Positions 38,236 to 47,582 of a stretch of DNA of 64,000 bases are shown here, one piece after another; within the stretch, counting starts at the first letter, position 1, and every line of letters begins with the position of its first letter. Made by a program: the position numbers and the translations under genes. The stretch is from Streptomyces sp. MH60 (GTDB lineage: Bacteria > Actinomycetota > Actinomycetes > Streptomycetales > Streptomycetaceae), in the NCBI RefSeq assembly GCF_002939385.1, contig NZ_MULI01000013.1, positions 62,001 through 126,000 of the forward strand, written 5' to 3'. Below the pieces are notes generated by a model. The model worked only from the letters and a program-made list of their open reading frames with translations. It made no database searches and was not told where the DNA came from.

Positions 38236-39225
38236 TTGCCGCACACCGAGACACCGGGCACCGAGGCGGCCCCGCACCCTCGGCTGCGCTGGTGGACCGA
38301 GTTGCCGCTCATCGTCCTCGTGTACGCCTGCTACAGCGCCGGACGCCTGCTCGTGCGGGGCGACGTCTCCGACGCCGTCGACCACGGCCTGGCCATCCTG
38401 GACATCGAGAAGGCGCTCCACCTCAACGCGGAGCACCCCCTCAACCGCCTCTTCACGCGCGAGCCGTGGATCGGCGTACCGGCGGACTTCTGGTACGCGT
38501 CGCTGCACTACGTGGTCACGCCGGCGATCCTGATCTGGCTCTTCCGCTCCCGTGCGGTGCGCTACCGGGCCGCCCGCACCTGGCTGATGACGTCCACGTT
38601 CATCGGCCTCATCGGCTTCACCCTCCTGCCGACCTGCCCGCCCCGGCTGCTGGACGCCGGTCACGGGTTCGTCGACACGATGGCCCAGTACAGCTCGTAC
38701 GGCTGGTGGGGCGGCGAGGCGAGCGCTCCGCGCGGCCTGGGCGGGATGACCAACCAGTACGCGGCGATGCCGAGCCTGCACGTGGGCTGGGCGCTGTGGT
38801 GCGGGGTGATGCTGTGGCGCCACGGCGGCACGCGCACGGCGAAGGTGGCGGGTGTGGTCTACCCGCTGGTGACCACGATCGTGGTGATGGGCACCGCGAA
38901 CCACTACTTCCTGGACGCGGTCGCCGGTGCGGCCGTGATGGGTGCGGGGCTGCTGCTGACGCCGTTCGTGCTGCGGATCGCGGAGCGGGCGCGGACCCGG
39001 TTCACGGCCCGTTTCGCACCGGCCGCGGCCGACTCCGCGAGCGCCTCGGCGTCCGCCCCCGACTCCGCCCGGGACGGCGCGGGTTCCGCGATTGTCAGTG
39101 GCGGATGCCAGACTTCCGCGGGTGAGCGATTTCCACGGCAGCGCGAGCAGCGGTTCGGACCAGGGGCCGAGCCGGACCCCGCCCCCTCGGACGCGGGGGA
39201 CGAGACTCCGGCACCGGCTCGCTGA
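38236..39225 (+). CDS. PAP2/inositolphosphotransferase-like membrane protein
   Basis: This protein of about 329 aa has five or six membrane segments (TELPLIVLVYACYSAGRLL; WYASLHYVVTPAILIWLF; WLMTSTFIGLIGFTLLP). The PAP2 motifs are AMPSLHVGWALWCGV (C2 His) and GTANHYFLDAVAGAAV (C3 His-Asp). This form is close to the Aur1/IPC-synthase-like branch found in actinobacteria. The TTG at 38236 follows GGGGGAGGG; in-frame GTGs further upstream have weaker sites. A soluble Ala/Ser-rich tail of about 70 residues overlaps the next gene by 104 bp in another frame. Confidence 0.78.
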   Translation: MPHTETPGTEAAPHPRLRWWTELPLIVLVYACYSAGRLLVRGDVSDAVDHGLAILDIEKALHLNAEHPLNRLFTREPWIGVPADFWYASLHYVVTPAILIWLFRSRAVRYRAARTWLMTSTFIGLIGFTLLPTCPPRLLDAGHGFVDTMAQYSSYGWWGGEASAPRGLGGMTNQYAAMPSLHVGWALWCGVMLWRHGGTRTAKVAGVVYPLVTTIVVMGTANHYFLDAVAGAAVMGAGLLLTPFVLRIAERARTRFTARFAPAAADSASASASAPDSARDGAGSAIVSGGCQTSAGERFPRQREQRFGPGAEPDPAPSDAGDETPAPAR

Positions 39226-40354
39226 GCTGCGCGGTCCCGACGTACCGGCGAAGGCGCTGGACGCCCGGGCCCTGGCCGCCCTCGCCGCCAACCCGGGGTG
39301 CCGCCGGCGCGCGATCCTCGACGGCGCGGGCGTGGACAAGGCCTCCCTGGCCAGTGCGCTGGGGTCGCCGTCGGCCTTCGGACAGTCGCAGTTCGCCCTC
39401 ACCCGGGGCAACGCCTTCGAGGCGAAGGTCAAGGCGGACGGCGGCGCCGAGTTGCTGCGGCTCGTGCACGAGAAGCTGGACCGGGGCGCCGAGCCGCCCG
39501 CCGAGGCCCGGGCGCAGGTGCCCGACCTGACCGCGACCGGACCCGAGGGGCGTACGGCGCGCACGGCGCTGGCCCTGCGCGAGGCCGGCGGCGCACCCGG
39601 CGCGTGGACGCTGCTCGACCATCCGATGCTCGCGCTGGACGTCGCCGGTTCGCCCGCCTTCCTGGAGCCGGACGCCGTGGTGGTGCATCCGGACGGCAGC
39701 TGGACGGTCGTCGAGATCAAGTCCTTCCCCATGCTGGACGGCTCCGCCGACCCGGCGAAGGTCGGTGCCGCCGCGCGGCAGGCGGCTGTGTACGTGCTGG
39801 CCCTGGAGCGGGTCGCCGCCCGGCTCGACCCGGCCCCGCGCGTGCGCCACCGGGTGCTGCTCGTCTGCCCCAAGGACTTCTCCAACCTGCCCACCGCGTC
39901 CGCCGTCGACGTGCGCAAGCAGCGTGCCGTCACCGCCCGCCAGCTGGCCCGGCTGACCCGCGTCGAGGACATCGCCGACGCGCTGCCGGAGGGCGTCTGC
40001 TTCTCCCCGGAGCTGCCGGCCGAGGAGCTGGCGGCGGCGGTCGAGGCGGTCCCGGCGACGTACGCGCCCGAGTGCCTGTCCGCGTGCGAGCTGGCCTTCC
40101 ACTGCCGTGCCCGGTCCCGCGAGGCCGGTGCGGTCACCTCCCTGGGCCGCCCGGTGCGGGCCGAGCTGGGCGGTCTCTCCACGGTCGAGGACGTGCTGGC
40201 CGCGGCCCGCGGGGAGGCCGGCGATCCGGACGACCCGGCGGTGGCCGCGCTGCGCAGGGCGGCCCGGCTGCGCGCGGAGGCACTCGCGACGGCGGGGGCG
40301 GGGGCCGGCGCAGCCGCGGGCGGCGGCATCGGAGCGGGCGGGGTGCCCGCGTGA
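39122..40354 (+). CDS. Cas4/RecB-like PD-(D/E)XK nuclease with a probable 4Fe-4S cluster
   Basis: This nuclease of about 410 aa shows a near-complete RecB/Cas4 motif set: TRGNAFEAKV (motif I), Asp184 in LEPDAVVVHP, the VEIK pair Glu198/Lys200, and Q220xxxY224 in RQAAVYVLAL. Four cysteines fit an iron-sulfur cluster: Cys60 (NPGCRRR) plus Cys318, Cys322 and Cys328 in ECLSACELAFHCRAR. This is as in Cas4 and AddB. GTG 39122, GTG 39098 or TTG 39092 are possible starts, none with a good ribosome-binding site. All precede Cys60. Its stop overlaps the next GTG, joining it to a protein of unknown fold and an SF1 helicase. Confidence 0.82.
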   Translation: MSDFHGSASSGSDQGPSRTPPPRTRGTRLRHRLAELRGPDVPAKALDARALAALAANPGCRRRAILDGAGVDKASLASALGSPSAFGQSQFALTRGNAFEAKVKADGGAELLRLVHEKLDRGAEPPAEARAQVPDLTATGPEGRTARTALALREAGGAPGAWTLLDHPMLALDVAGSPAFLEPDAVVVHPDGSWTVVEIKSFPMLDGSADPAKVGAAARQAAVYVLALERVAARLDPAPRVRHRVLLVCPKDFSNLPTASAVDVRKQRAVTARQLARLTRVEDIADALPEGVCFSPELPAEELAAAVEAVPATYAPECLSACELAFHCRARSREAGAVTSLGRPVRAELGGLSTVEDVLAAARGEAGDPDDPAVAALRRAARLRAEALATAGAGAGAAAGGGIGAGGVPA

Positions 40355-41985
40355 CGCTGATCACCACGCTGGCCCGGCTGGAGGCCGTGCGCACCGGCCG
40401 GGCCCAGCCCGCCGCCACCGTCCGGCACCGGCACCTGTCCGACCGTCCGCTGGTCTTCGTACCGCTCACCACCGCCGGTGAGGCCGGGGCCCCGCTCGGC
40501 GCGCTGGTCGGCACCGACCGGGACGCGCCGCACCTGCTGGTCGTGCCGCAGCCCCGCGACCGCGATCTGCGCTTCGCGTTCCTGGCCGACCTGGCCGACA
40601 TCGTGCTGCCGCACATCGAGGCGTACGCGGAGAGCGTCGAGGCCGCCGAGCGCACCGAGACCGACCCGGAGACGGGCAAGCGGGTCAAGGTCGAGGTCGA
40701 CCTGTGCGCGGACGCCGCGCAGCTGGTCGTGCCGAGCCGCGCGGGCATCGACTTCGTACGGCTGCTGGGCCGGTCGATGCGTTTTCGCCGTACGGCGGAG
40801 CAGGACCCGGAGACTCCGCACCCGGCGCCGCCGCGGGTGCCGCTGCTCGGCCGGTGGCTGACCCACTACGGCGAGCGGGCCCGCGTGCCCGGTTCCGCCC
40901 TCCTCCTCGCCATGACCGACCTGCTCGGCCGGCACTGGGCGACCGGGCAGTCCACGCTGGAGGACCAGCACCTGGGGGCCCTGCTCGCGTGGATCGCGCC
41001 CGAGCACGCGCCGGAGCCCGGCCTGACCGGCGCCGAGGCCGCCCGCCGCGCCGAGCTGGCCCGCGACGCCGACGGCCAGCTGCGGTGCCCGCCCGCGGGC
41101 CCGGCGACCGACCCGGCCTTCGACAACAAGCTGCTCGCTCCCGCCATCGAGCGCCACGACCGCGCCCGCACCGCGCTGGCCGCCGCCGAGGACGGCCTGG
41201 AGGCCGACGAGCGGCTCGGCGCGCTCACCGCCGCCGAACGGGAGATCCGCGCCCTGGTCGACAGCCGGACCCGGCCCACCTGGGACGCGGTGTGGCGGGG
41301 CCTGGACCTGCTGCGGGAGCTGCCCGAAGGGGCGCACGCCGAGGAGCGCTGGACCCGCGACCGCTGGTCGTTCACCTCCCACCGGGACCGCATCCTGGCC
41401 GGTGAGCCCCCGCAGCCGCGCCGCGACGACGCGGTGACGGCGGCGAACAAGCTGGCCACGCGCGAGCGCGAGCAGGCCCGCCTGGAGGCCCAGGAGGCGT
41501 TGGACGATCCGCTGGTGATGGCCGGGCGGCGGCTGTCCGGGGAGGCGTTCGCGGGCGAGGTCGTCGATGTCGTGATGGCGTACAGCGAGAGCAAGCGGCC
41601 CAGTCCGCGCCCGCTGGTCACGGTCCGCACGGACGACCGCCCGCACCTGGGCGAGCGGGTGAAGGTCTACCGCTCGCTGGGCGGCAAGCCCCAGACGGCC
41701 GAGTACGTCGGACCGGCGTACCCCGACGACGCCGCCGGCGGCCCCGACGACGGCACGCTGGTCCTGCGGATCATGGACAAGATGGGCCGCGGCAAGGAGC
41801 CCGAGGCGGGGTCGGTGCCGGAGAAGGGCGACCTGGTCTGCTTCACGCTCTTCGAGCACGAGCAGCGCGGCGGCGCGAAGCTCCCCGACCCGGAGCAGAC
41901 GCCGTGGACGCACGGCGGCCCGCCCGGTGAGGCGGCCGCGGTACCGGAGGCCGCCGACGCCCAGACCGAGGAGGACGTGCTGTGA
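40351..41985 (+). CDS. Large protein of unknown function between nuclease and helicase
   Basis: This 544-aa protein has no signal peptide, no membrane segment and no motif I recognise. The first 170 residues are a mixed domain (RPLVFVPLTTAGEAGAPLG; LADIVLPHIEAY). A helix-rich middle follows, with ERHDRARTALAAAEDGLEADERLGALTAAEREI, and a C-terminal part (GERVKVYRSLGG; GDLVCFTLFEHEQRGG) looks like a small beta barrel. GTGA overlap upstream and ATGA downstream imply co-translation with nuclease and helicase, so it may be a bridging or targeting subunit of the complex (inference). Confidence 0.85.
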   Translation: MTLITTLARLEAVRTGRAQPAATVRHRHLSDRPLVFVPLTTAGEAGAPLGALVGTDRDAPHLLVVPQPRDRDLRFAFLADLADIVLPHIEAYAESVEAAERTETDPETGKRVKVEVDLCADAAQLVVPSRAGIDFVRLLGRSMRFRRTAEQDPETPHPAPPRVPLLGRWLTHYGERARVPGSALLLAMTDLLGRHWATGQSTLEDQHLGALLAWIAPEHAPEPGLTGAEAARRAELARDADGQLRCPPAGPATDPAFDNKLLAPAIERHDRARTALAAAEDGLEADERLGALTAAEREIRALVDSRTRPTWDAVWRGLDLLRELPEGAHAEERWTRDRWSFTSHRDRILAGEPPQPRRDDAVTAANKLATREREQARLEAQEALDDPLVMAGRRLSGEAFAGEVVDVVMAYSESKRPSPRPLVTVRTDDRPHLGERVKVYRSLGGKPQTAEYVGPAYPDDAAGGPDDGTLVLRIMDKMGRGKEPEAGSVPEKGDLVCFTLFEHEQRGGAKLPDPEQTPWTHGGPPGEAAAVPEAADAQTEEDVL

Positions 41986-43343
41986 CCGCCGAGGCCCTTG
42001 CCGCACCCGCCCCCGCGGCGTTCGACCCCGGCGCGGAGGCCGCCCGCGCCACCGCGGCGATCCTCCACGACACCCTGCACGGCACGGAGCGCGGTGTCGT
42101 CGTGGACTCCCCGCCCGGCGCCGGGAAGTCCACGCTGGTGGTGCGGGCGGCGCTGGAGCTGGCCGAGGCGGGCCGCCCCCTGATGGTGGTGGCGCAGACC
42201 AACGCCCAGGTCGACGACCTGGTGCTGCGCCTGGCCGAGAAGAACCCGGACCTCCCGGTGGGCCGCCTGCACAGCAGTGACGCCGACCCCTACGACAAGG
42301 CGCTCGACGCGCTGGCCAACGTCCGCAAGTCGGCGAAGGCCGCCGACCTCGCCGGGCAGGCCGTCGTCCTGTCGACGGCGGCGAAGTGGGCACACGTCAA
42401 GGTGGACGAGCCGTGGCGGCACGCGATCGTCGACGAGGCTTACCAGATGCGCTCGGACTCCCTGCTCGCGGTCGCCGGGCTCTTCGAGCGGGCGCTGTTC
42501 GTGGGCGACCCGGGCCAGCTGGACCCGTTCGCGACGGTGGGCAGTGAGCAGTGGGCGGGCCTGGCCTACGACCCGTCGTCCTCGGCGGTGACCACCCTCC
42601 TCGCCCACAACCCGGGCCTCCCCCAGCACCGCCTCCCGGTCTCCTGGCGGCTCCCGGCGTCGGCGGCCCGCCTGGTCTCCGACGCCTTCTACCCGTACAC
42701 GCCGTTCCGCAGCGGCACGGACCACGGGGACCGGAGTCTGGCCTTCGCGGTGCCGTCGGACGGCTCGGGTCCCGACCAGGTGATCGACGAGGCCGCCGCC
42801 TCGGGCTGGGGCCTGCTGGAGCTGCCCGCCCGGCACACGCCGCGCACCGACCCGGAGGCGGTGCGCGCGGTGGCGGCGGTGGTCCGGCGTCTCCTCGACC
42901 GGGAGGGCCGGGCGACCTCCGAGCGCTCCCCGGACCCCGCTCCGCTGACCGCGGCCCGCATCGCCGTAGGCACCGCGCACCGGGACCAGGCGGCGGCCGT
43001 CCGTGCGGCGCTGGCCGACCTCGGGGTGGGCGGGGTGACCGTCGACACGGCCAACCGCCTCCAGGGCCGCGAGTACGACGTCACGGTCGTCCTGCACCCG
43101 CTCTCCGGCCGCCCCGACGCCACCGCCTTCCACCTGGAGACCGGCCGCCTGTGCGTCCTGGCCTCCCGGCACCGGCACGCCTGCATCGTGGTCTGCCGCG
43201 AGGGCGTGGGCGACCTCCTGGACGACTATCCGTCCACGGAACCGGTCCAACTGGGAACGCTGGTGAAGTTCCCGGACGGCTGGGAGGCCAACCACGCGGT
43301 GCTGGCCCACCTCGCGGAACACCGCGCGGCCTGGCGGCCCTGA
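41982..43343 (+). CDS. SF1 (Upf1/Dna2-like) helicase
   Basis: This 453-aa helicase carries Walker A SPPGAGKST (about 43-51), motif Ia VVAQTNAQVDDLVLRL, Walker B VDEAYQM (150-156), motif III VGDPGQLDPF, and a second RecA domain. In that domain the DTANRLQGREYDVTVVLHPLSG region provides motif V and ASRHRHACIVVC motif VI. A Q-motif precedes Walker A weakly. This set fits an Upf1-like SF1B helicase with a short 2B insertion. It is the last gene of the trio, coupled by ATGA. With the Fe-S nuclease it recalls helicase-nuclease machines (AddAB, Dna2, TM0106-type), here split into three proteins. Confidence 0.85.
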   Translation: MTAEALAAPAPAAFDPGAEAARATAAILHDTLHGTERGVVVDSPPGAGKSTLVVRAALELAEAGRPLMVVAQTNAQVDDLVLRLAEKNPDLPVGRLHSSDADPYDKALDALANVRKSAKAADLAGQAVVLSTAAKWAHVKVDEPWRHAIVDEAYQMRSDSLLAVAGLFERALFVGDPGQLDPFATVGSEQWAGLAYDPSSSAVTTLLAHNPGLPQHRLPVSWRLPASAARLVSDAFYPYTPFRSGTDHGDRSLAFAVPSDGSGPDQVIDEAAASGWGLLELPARHTPRTDPEAVRAVAAVVRRLLDREGRATSERSPDPAPLTAARIAVGTAHRDQAAAVRAALADLGVGGVTVDTANRLQGREYDVTVVLHPLSGRPDATAFHLETGRLCVLASRHRHACIVVCREGVGDLLDDYPSTEPVQLGTLVKFPDGWEANHAVLAHLAEHRAAWRP

Positions 43344-43598
43344 CCACCGCCCCGGCAACCTCTCGGGGTCCGGCTGCCTGGACACGTCCGCCTTCGCCGG
43401 GACCGACGCCCCGAACTCCTCGGCCGCGAGCCCCGCACCGCTGCCGACCGGCTCGCAGCCGACATCGCCGCCTGACGCCTGCTCACGCCGCGGGGAAGTC
43501 GGTCGCGGGAGTCTGACACGCGGTTCACCGGCAGTCGCCCCGCACCGCCGTCGGTGCCCGTACTGTCGGACCCGACCGGCTACCGAGGAGGCCTTCCG

Positions 43599-44165
43599 AT
43601 GCGCAGGGTGACCTATTCGATGAACGTGTCCCTCGACGGCTACATCGCCGACGCGAACGGCGACATCGACTGGAGCGACCCCGACGAGGCGGTCTTCCGG
43701 TACTGGACGGACGAGATCCGCGAGGCCGGCGTCCACCTGCTGGGGCGGCGGCTGTACGAGACGATGCTGTACTGGGAGACCGCCGAGCAAGACGAGCCGC
43801 TCGGCGCCGCGGAGCTGGAGTGGGCCGCGCTGTGGAAGGCGCTCCCGAAGGTGGTGTTCTCCAGGACGCTGTCGACGGTCCAGGGCACCAACACCCGCCT
43901 GGCGTCCGGCACCCTGGCGGAGGAGATCGAGCGCTGGCGGGCCGAGCCGGGCGACGGCGACATCGCCATCGGCGGCGCGACCCTCGCCGCCGGGGCCGCC
44001 GCGTCCGACCTGATCGACGAGTACCGGACCATGGTCCACCCGGTACTGCTCGGCGGCGGCACCCCGTATTTCCCCCGGTCCGAGCGCCGGGTGAAGCTCG
44101 AACTCGCCGAGTCCCGCACCTTCGGCGCGAACGTCGTCCACCTCCGCCACCGCGTGACCCGCTGA
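43599..44165 (+). CDS. Dihydrofolate reductase-like (RibD C-terminal) protein
   Basis: This 188-aa RibD-C/DHFR-like reductase starts MRRVTYSMNVSLDGYIADANGDIDW. It contains GVHLLGRRLYETMLYW, VVFSRTLSTVQG and GDIAIGGATLAAGAAA, the NADP-binding glycine loop. The ATG has GAGGAGG nine bases upstream; the frame extends further but lacks a site. Such single-domain proteins are abundant in actinobacteria, and the substrate is unknown. The 255-bp gap before it holds no gene. Confidence 0.85.
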   Translation: MRRVTYSMNVSLDGYIADANGDIDWSDPDEAVFRYWTDEIREAGVHLLGRRLYETMLYWETAEQDEPLGAAELEWAALWKALPKVVFSRTLSTVQGTNTRLASGTLAEEIERWRAEPGDGDIAIGGATLAAGAAASDLIDEYRTMVHPVLLGGGTPYFPRSERRVKLELAESRTFGANVVHLRHRVTR

Positions 44166-44173
44166 CCGGCCTG

Positions 44174-44584
44174 TCAAGCCACACCCAGCTCGCACCACAC
44201 GTACTTGCCCCTGTTGCCCTCACGGGCCAGCGGCTGCCACCCCCACACGTCGGCACACGCCCGAACCAACGCCAGTCCCCGCCCGTCCTCCCGGTCCACG
44301 GCCCGGTCGAACGGCTGCGGCGGCTCCGGCGGCGAGGGGTCCGCGTCCCAGGCCCCAAGCCTGAGCACTCCACCCCCGGACCAGCGCACCCGCAGCGCGG
44401 CGGGGCCCTTGGTGTGCCGTACGGCGTTGGACACCAGCTCCGTGGCGAGCAGTTCGGCGAGGTCGACCATCCCGCTCAGGCCGTGCATGGTCAGGATCAG
44501 CCGCAGGGTCCGACGGCAGACGGTGACGGCTCTGGGATCGTTCGGGATGTAGAGGGAGTACTCCCACGGATCGCTTTCGGGCAT
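44174..44584 (-). CDS. HATPase_c anti-sigma-type ATP-binding protein (AbaA/SpoIIAB-like)
   Basis: This 136-aa Bergerat-fold protein has ELLATELVSNAVRHTKGP (N-box) and EDGRGLALVRACADVWGWQP (G-box), the pattern of SpoIIAB/RsbW-like kinases in Streptomyces. GAAGGGA precedes the ATG. It is divergent from an XRE regulator and a DUF397 protein, which is the typical WhiJ-type trio (established for whiJ/abaA paralogous loci). It probably modulates the XRE partner rather than a sigma factor, which is absent nearby. Confidence 0.85.
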   Translation of the reverse strand: MPESDPWEYSLYIPNDPRAVTVCRRTLRLILTMHGLSGMVDLAELLATELVSNAVRHTKGPAALRVRWSGGGVLRLGAWDADPSPPEPPQPFDRAVDREDGRGLALVRACADVWGWQPLAREGNRGKYVWCELGVA

Positions 44585-44694
44585 GCCGGTTCCCTTCGGG
44601 GATGGGGTGGGTGCGAGCAGGCCGGTGTCTATGCCGCCTTGCCATGACAGGGCAAAGCGGTGCACTTCCGGCACCTCGAAGTCGCAGCGAGTGC

Positions 44695-44718
44695 GCCCTA
44701 CGTCACTGAAGGTAGGGC
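44695..44718. promoter_or_regulatory. Inverted repeat in the WhiJ-like intergenic region
   Basis: GCCCTAC (44695-44701) and GTAGGGC (44712-44718) are separated by ten bases in the AT-richer gap between the divergent HATPase and XRE genes. It is a candidate binding site for the XRE regulator. Confidence 0.45.
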
Positions 44719-44801
44719 ATAAATTCATTACAGAGCAAGTGGATCGCGTAACCTTGCCTCGAACGGGCCGCTCGCGGACGGCCGTTGAACAAGGAGGAGT
44801 C

Positions 44802-45653
44802 GTGCCGCCCAGACGCACCCGCACGGCGCGCCAGGAGCGCCTGGGGATCGAGCTGCGAAAGATGCGGGAGTCCGCAGGCCTCAAGGCGACCGAGGCGGCA
44901 AGTCTCCTCGGCGTGAACTCCGTTCAGATCAGTCAGATCGAATCCGGCGTCGCAGGTGTGAGCGAGGAGCGTCTACGACGTCTCGCCGCCCACTACGCCT
45001 GTGCGGACGAGGGCCTGATCGCGGCGCTGGTGACGATGGCCATCGGTCGCACATATGGATGGTGGGAGGAGTACCGGGGCTCACTGCCCCACCCGTTCCT
45101 GGACCTCTCCGAGTTGGAGCATCACGCGTCTTTCCGGTGGGACGTGGACTTCCTGCACGTGCCGGGGCTTTTGCAGACCGCTGACTACGCTCGTGCGCTC
45201 TTCTCTTACGTCAATCCTCAGTTCTCGGGCGAGGAGATCCAGCGCTGGGTTGATCACCGCATGAAGCGCAGGACCATCGTCGAGCGCTCGGAGCCGATCC
45301 CGTACGAAGCCGTCATCCATGAAGCGGCCTTGCGCATCAAGGTGGTCGACGACGTCGGCATGAAGGCTCAGCTCGCCCACATCCTGAGCGTTTCCGAGTC
45401 CGACCACGTGACCGTACGCGTCATTCCGTTCACCGTGACCGGCTTCGCAGGCGCCGGCAGCGCGATGGTGTACGCGGGCGGACCCGTCCCCCAGTTGGAC
45501 ACCGTCGTCCGGGACACACCACACGGCACCGTCTTCGTCGATGCCGAAGCTCAACTGAGCCACTTTCGAACGTTGTTCCGTAGGGTGGAAGACGTAGCCT
45601 TCGAGCCCGAACGTTCCCGTGACTTCATTCACCGGCTGGCGAAGGAGCTGTGA
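44802..45653 (+). CDS. XRE-family regulator with DUF5753 (WhiJ-like)
   Basis: This 283-aa regulator has an N-terminal Cro/C1 HTH: LGIELRKMRESAGLKATEAASLLGVNSVQISQIESGVAGVSEERLRRLA. The long C-terminal DUF5753 domain reads LEHHASFRWDVDFLHVPGLLQTADYARAL and ends FEPERSRDFIHRLAKEL. The GTG start follows AAGGAGGAG. It is immediately followed by a DUF397 gene and divergent from the HATPase protein. By analogy with WhiJ it would repress development until relieved by the DUF397 partner. Codon use is visibly less GC-biased than in flanking genes. Confidence 0.92.
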   Translation: MPPRRTRTARQERLGIELRKMRESAGLKATEAASLLGVNSVQISQIESGVAGVSEERLRRLAAHYACADEGLIAALVTMAIGRTYGWWEEYRGSLPHPFLDLSELEHHASFRWDVDFLHVPGLLQTADYARALFSYVNPQFSGEEIQRWVDHRMKRRTIVERSEPIPYEAVIHEAALRIKVVDDVGMKAQLAHILSVSESDHVTVRVIPFTVTGFAGAGSAMVYAGGPVPQLDTVVRDTPHGTVFVDAEAQLSHFRTLFRRVEDVAFEPERSRDFIHRLAKEL

Positions 45654-45657
45654 CCCG

Positions 45658-45849
45658 ATGACACGCGGCGCATGGAAGAAGTCGTCGTACTCCGGCGGCG
45701 GCGAGGGCAACGCCTGCGTCGAGGTCGCCCTCGACCACCCCCACATAGCCGTCCGCGACTCCAAGGCCCCCGCCCGAGCCGTGCTCACCTTCCCCGCCCC
45801 CGCCTTCACCGCCTTCCTCGCCGCCGTCCGGAACTCACCCCGGAGCTGA
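45658..45849 (+). CDS. DUF397 small protein (WhiJ/BldB-associated type)
   Basis: This 63-aa DUF397 protein begins MTRGAWKKSSYSGGGEGNACVEVALD, the exact family hallmark (W-x-K-SSYS-x-G-x-x-NCVEVA type). It ends FLAAVRNSPRS. It starts four bases after the XRE stop, in the same transcript. DUF397 proteins partner and modulate WhiJ-type XRE proteins by established genetics. Confidence 0.93.
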   Translation: MTRGAWKKSSYSGGGEGNACVEVALDHPHIAVRDSKAPARAVLTFPAPAFTAFLAAVRNSPRS

Positions 45850-45928
45850 CGCGGCCGGGGCGTCGGCGCCTCGGCCTAGGACCTGCGCCCGATGCGCGTC
45901 GCGACCGCGATGCTTAAGGTCGGCGTCC

Positions 45929-46393
45929 ATGCACGCTACGGAGACCACCCGCCGCACCACGGCGGAGCGCAGGCGCGACACCCTGGACCGGCTGAGCACG
46001 GAACGCGACGTGTGGCTGTCGACCGCGCACCCCGACCACGGGCCGCACCAGGTGCCGCTGTGGTTCCTGTGGGACGGACGGGCGGTCTGGATGTGCACCG
46101 GTGCGTCCTCCGCGAGCGCGCGCAACGTACGTGAGGAGCCGCGCGTACGCCTGTCGCTGCCGGACACCTTCGACGTGGTGATGTTGCAGGGAGAGGCGCA
46201 GGCGTTTCCCGCGAGCGAGGTGCCGCGGGAGGCCGCCGACGCCTTCGCGGCCAAGTTCGGCTGGGATCCGCGGACGGAACAGGGCCCCTTCCTCTACCTG
46301 CGCGTCGAGCCGACGACGGTGCGCGCCTGGCGAGGAGAACCTGAGCTTCGCGGCCGGGTCATCATGCGTGAGGGGGCCTGGCTGGCGCGGTGA
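45929..46393 (+). CDS. Pyridoxamine 5'-phosphate oxidase-fold (F420/FMN) protein
   Basis: This 154-aa split-barrel protein resembles the Rv3369-type PPOX branch: TLDRLSTERDVWLSTAHPDHGPHQVPLWFLWDGRAVWMCTGASSASARNVREEPRVRLSL. Binding of F420 or FMN is likely from the W-FLWDG and R-N pattern. An AAGG sequence precedes the ATG. It may be part of redox or detoxification chemistry with the neighbouring flavin monooxygenase, but the two are separately spaced. Confidence 0.85.
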   Translation: MHATETTRRTTAERRRDTLDRLSTERDVWLSTAHPDHGPHQVPLWFLWDGRAVWMCTGASSASARNVREEPRVRLSLPDTFDVVMLQGEAQAFPASEVPREAADAFAAKFGWDPRTEQGPFLYLRVEPTTVRAWRGEPELRGRVIMREGAWLAR

Positions 46394-46481
46394 CCGGGCC
46401 GGGGAATAACCGGAGGCCCCCTCCTGTTACGTCGCGAAACGACCCGCGTACGAACACGTCGAGCCCAGGAGGCACCCCACC

Positions 46482-47557
<1,076 letters not shown>

Positions 47558-47582
<25 letters not shown>

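Noticed and set aside
38065..42393. Very long open frame on the minus strand across the PAP2, nuclease and 544-aa protein genes
   Set aside because: Low-complexity translation opposite three well-supported coupled genes; no start signal or motif.
43344..43598. Possible remnant gene after the helicase
   Set aside because: Short frames without homology that I can recognise; no ribosome-binding site. It is plain intergenic sequence.
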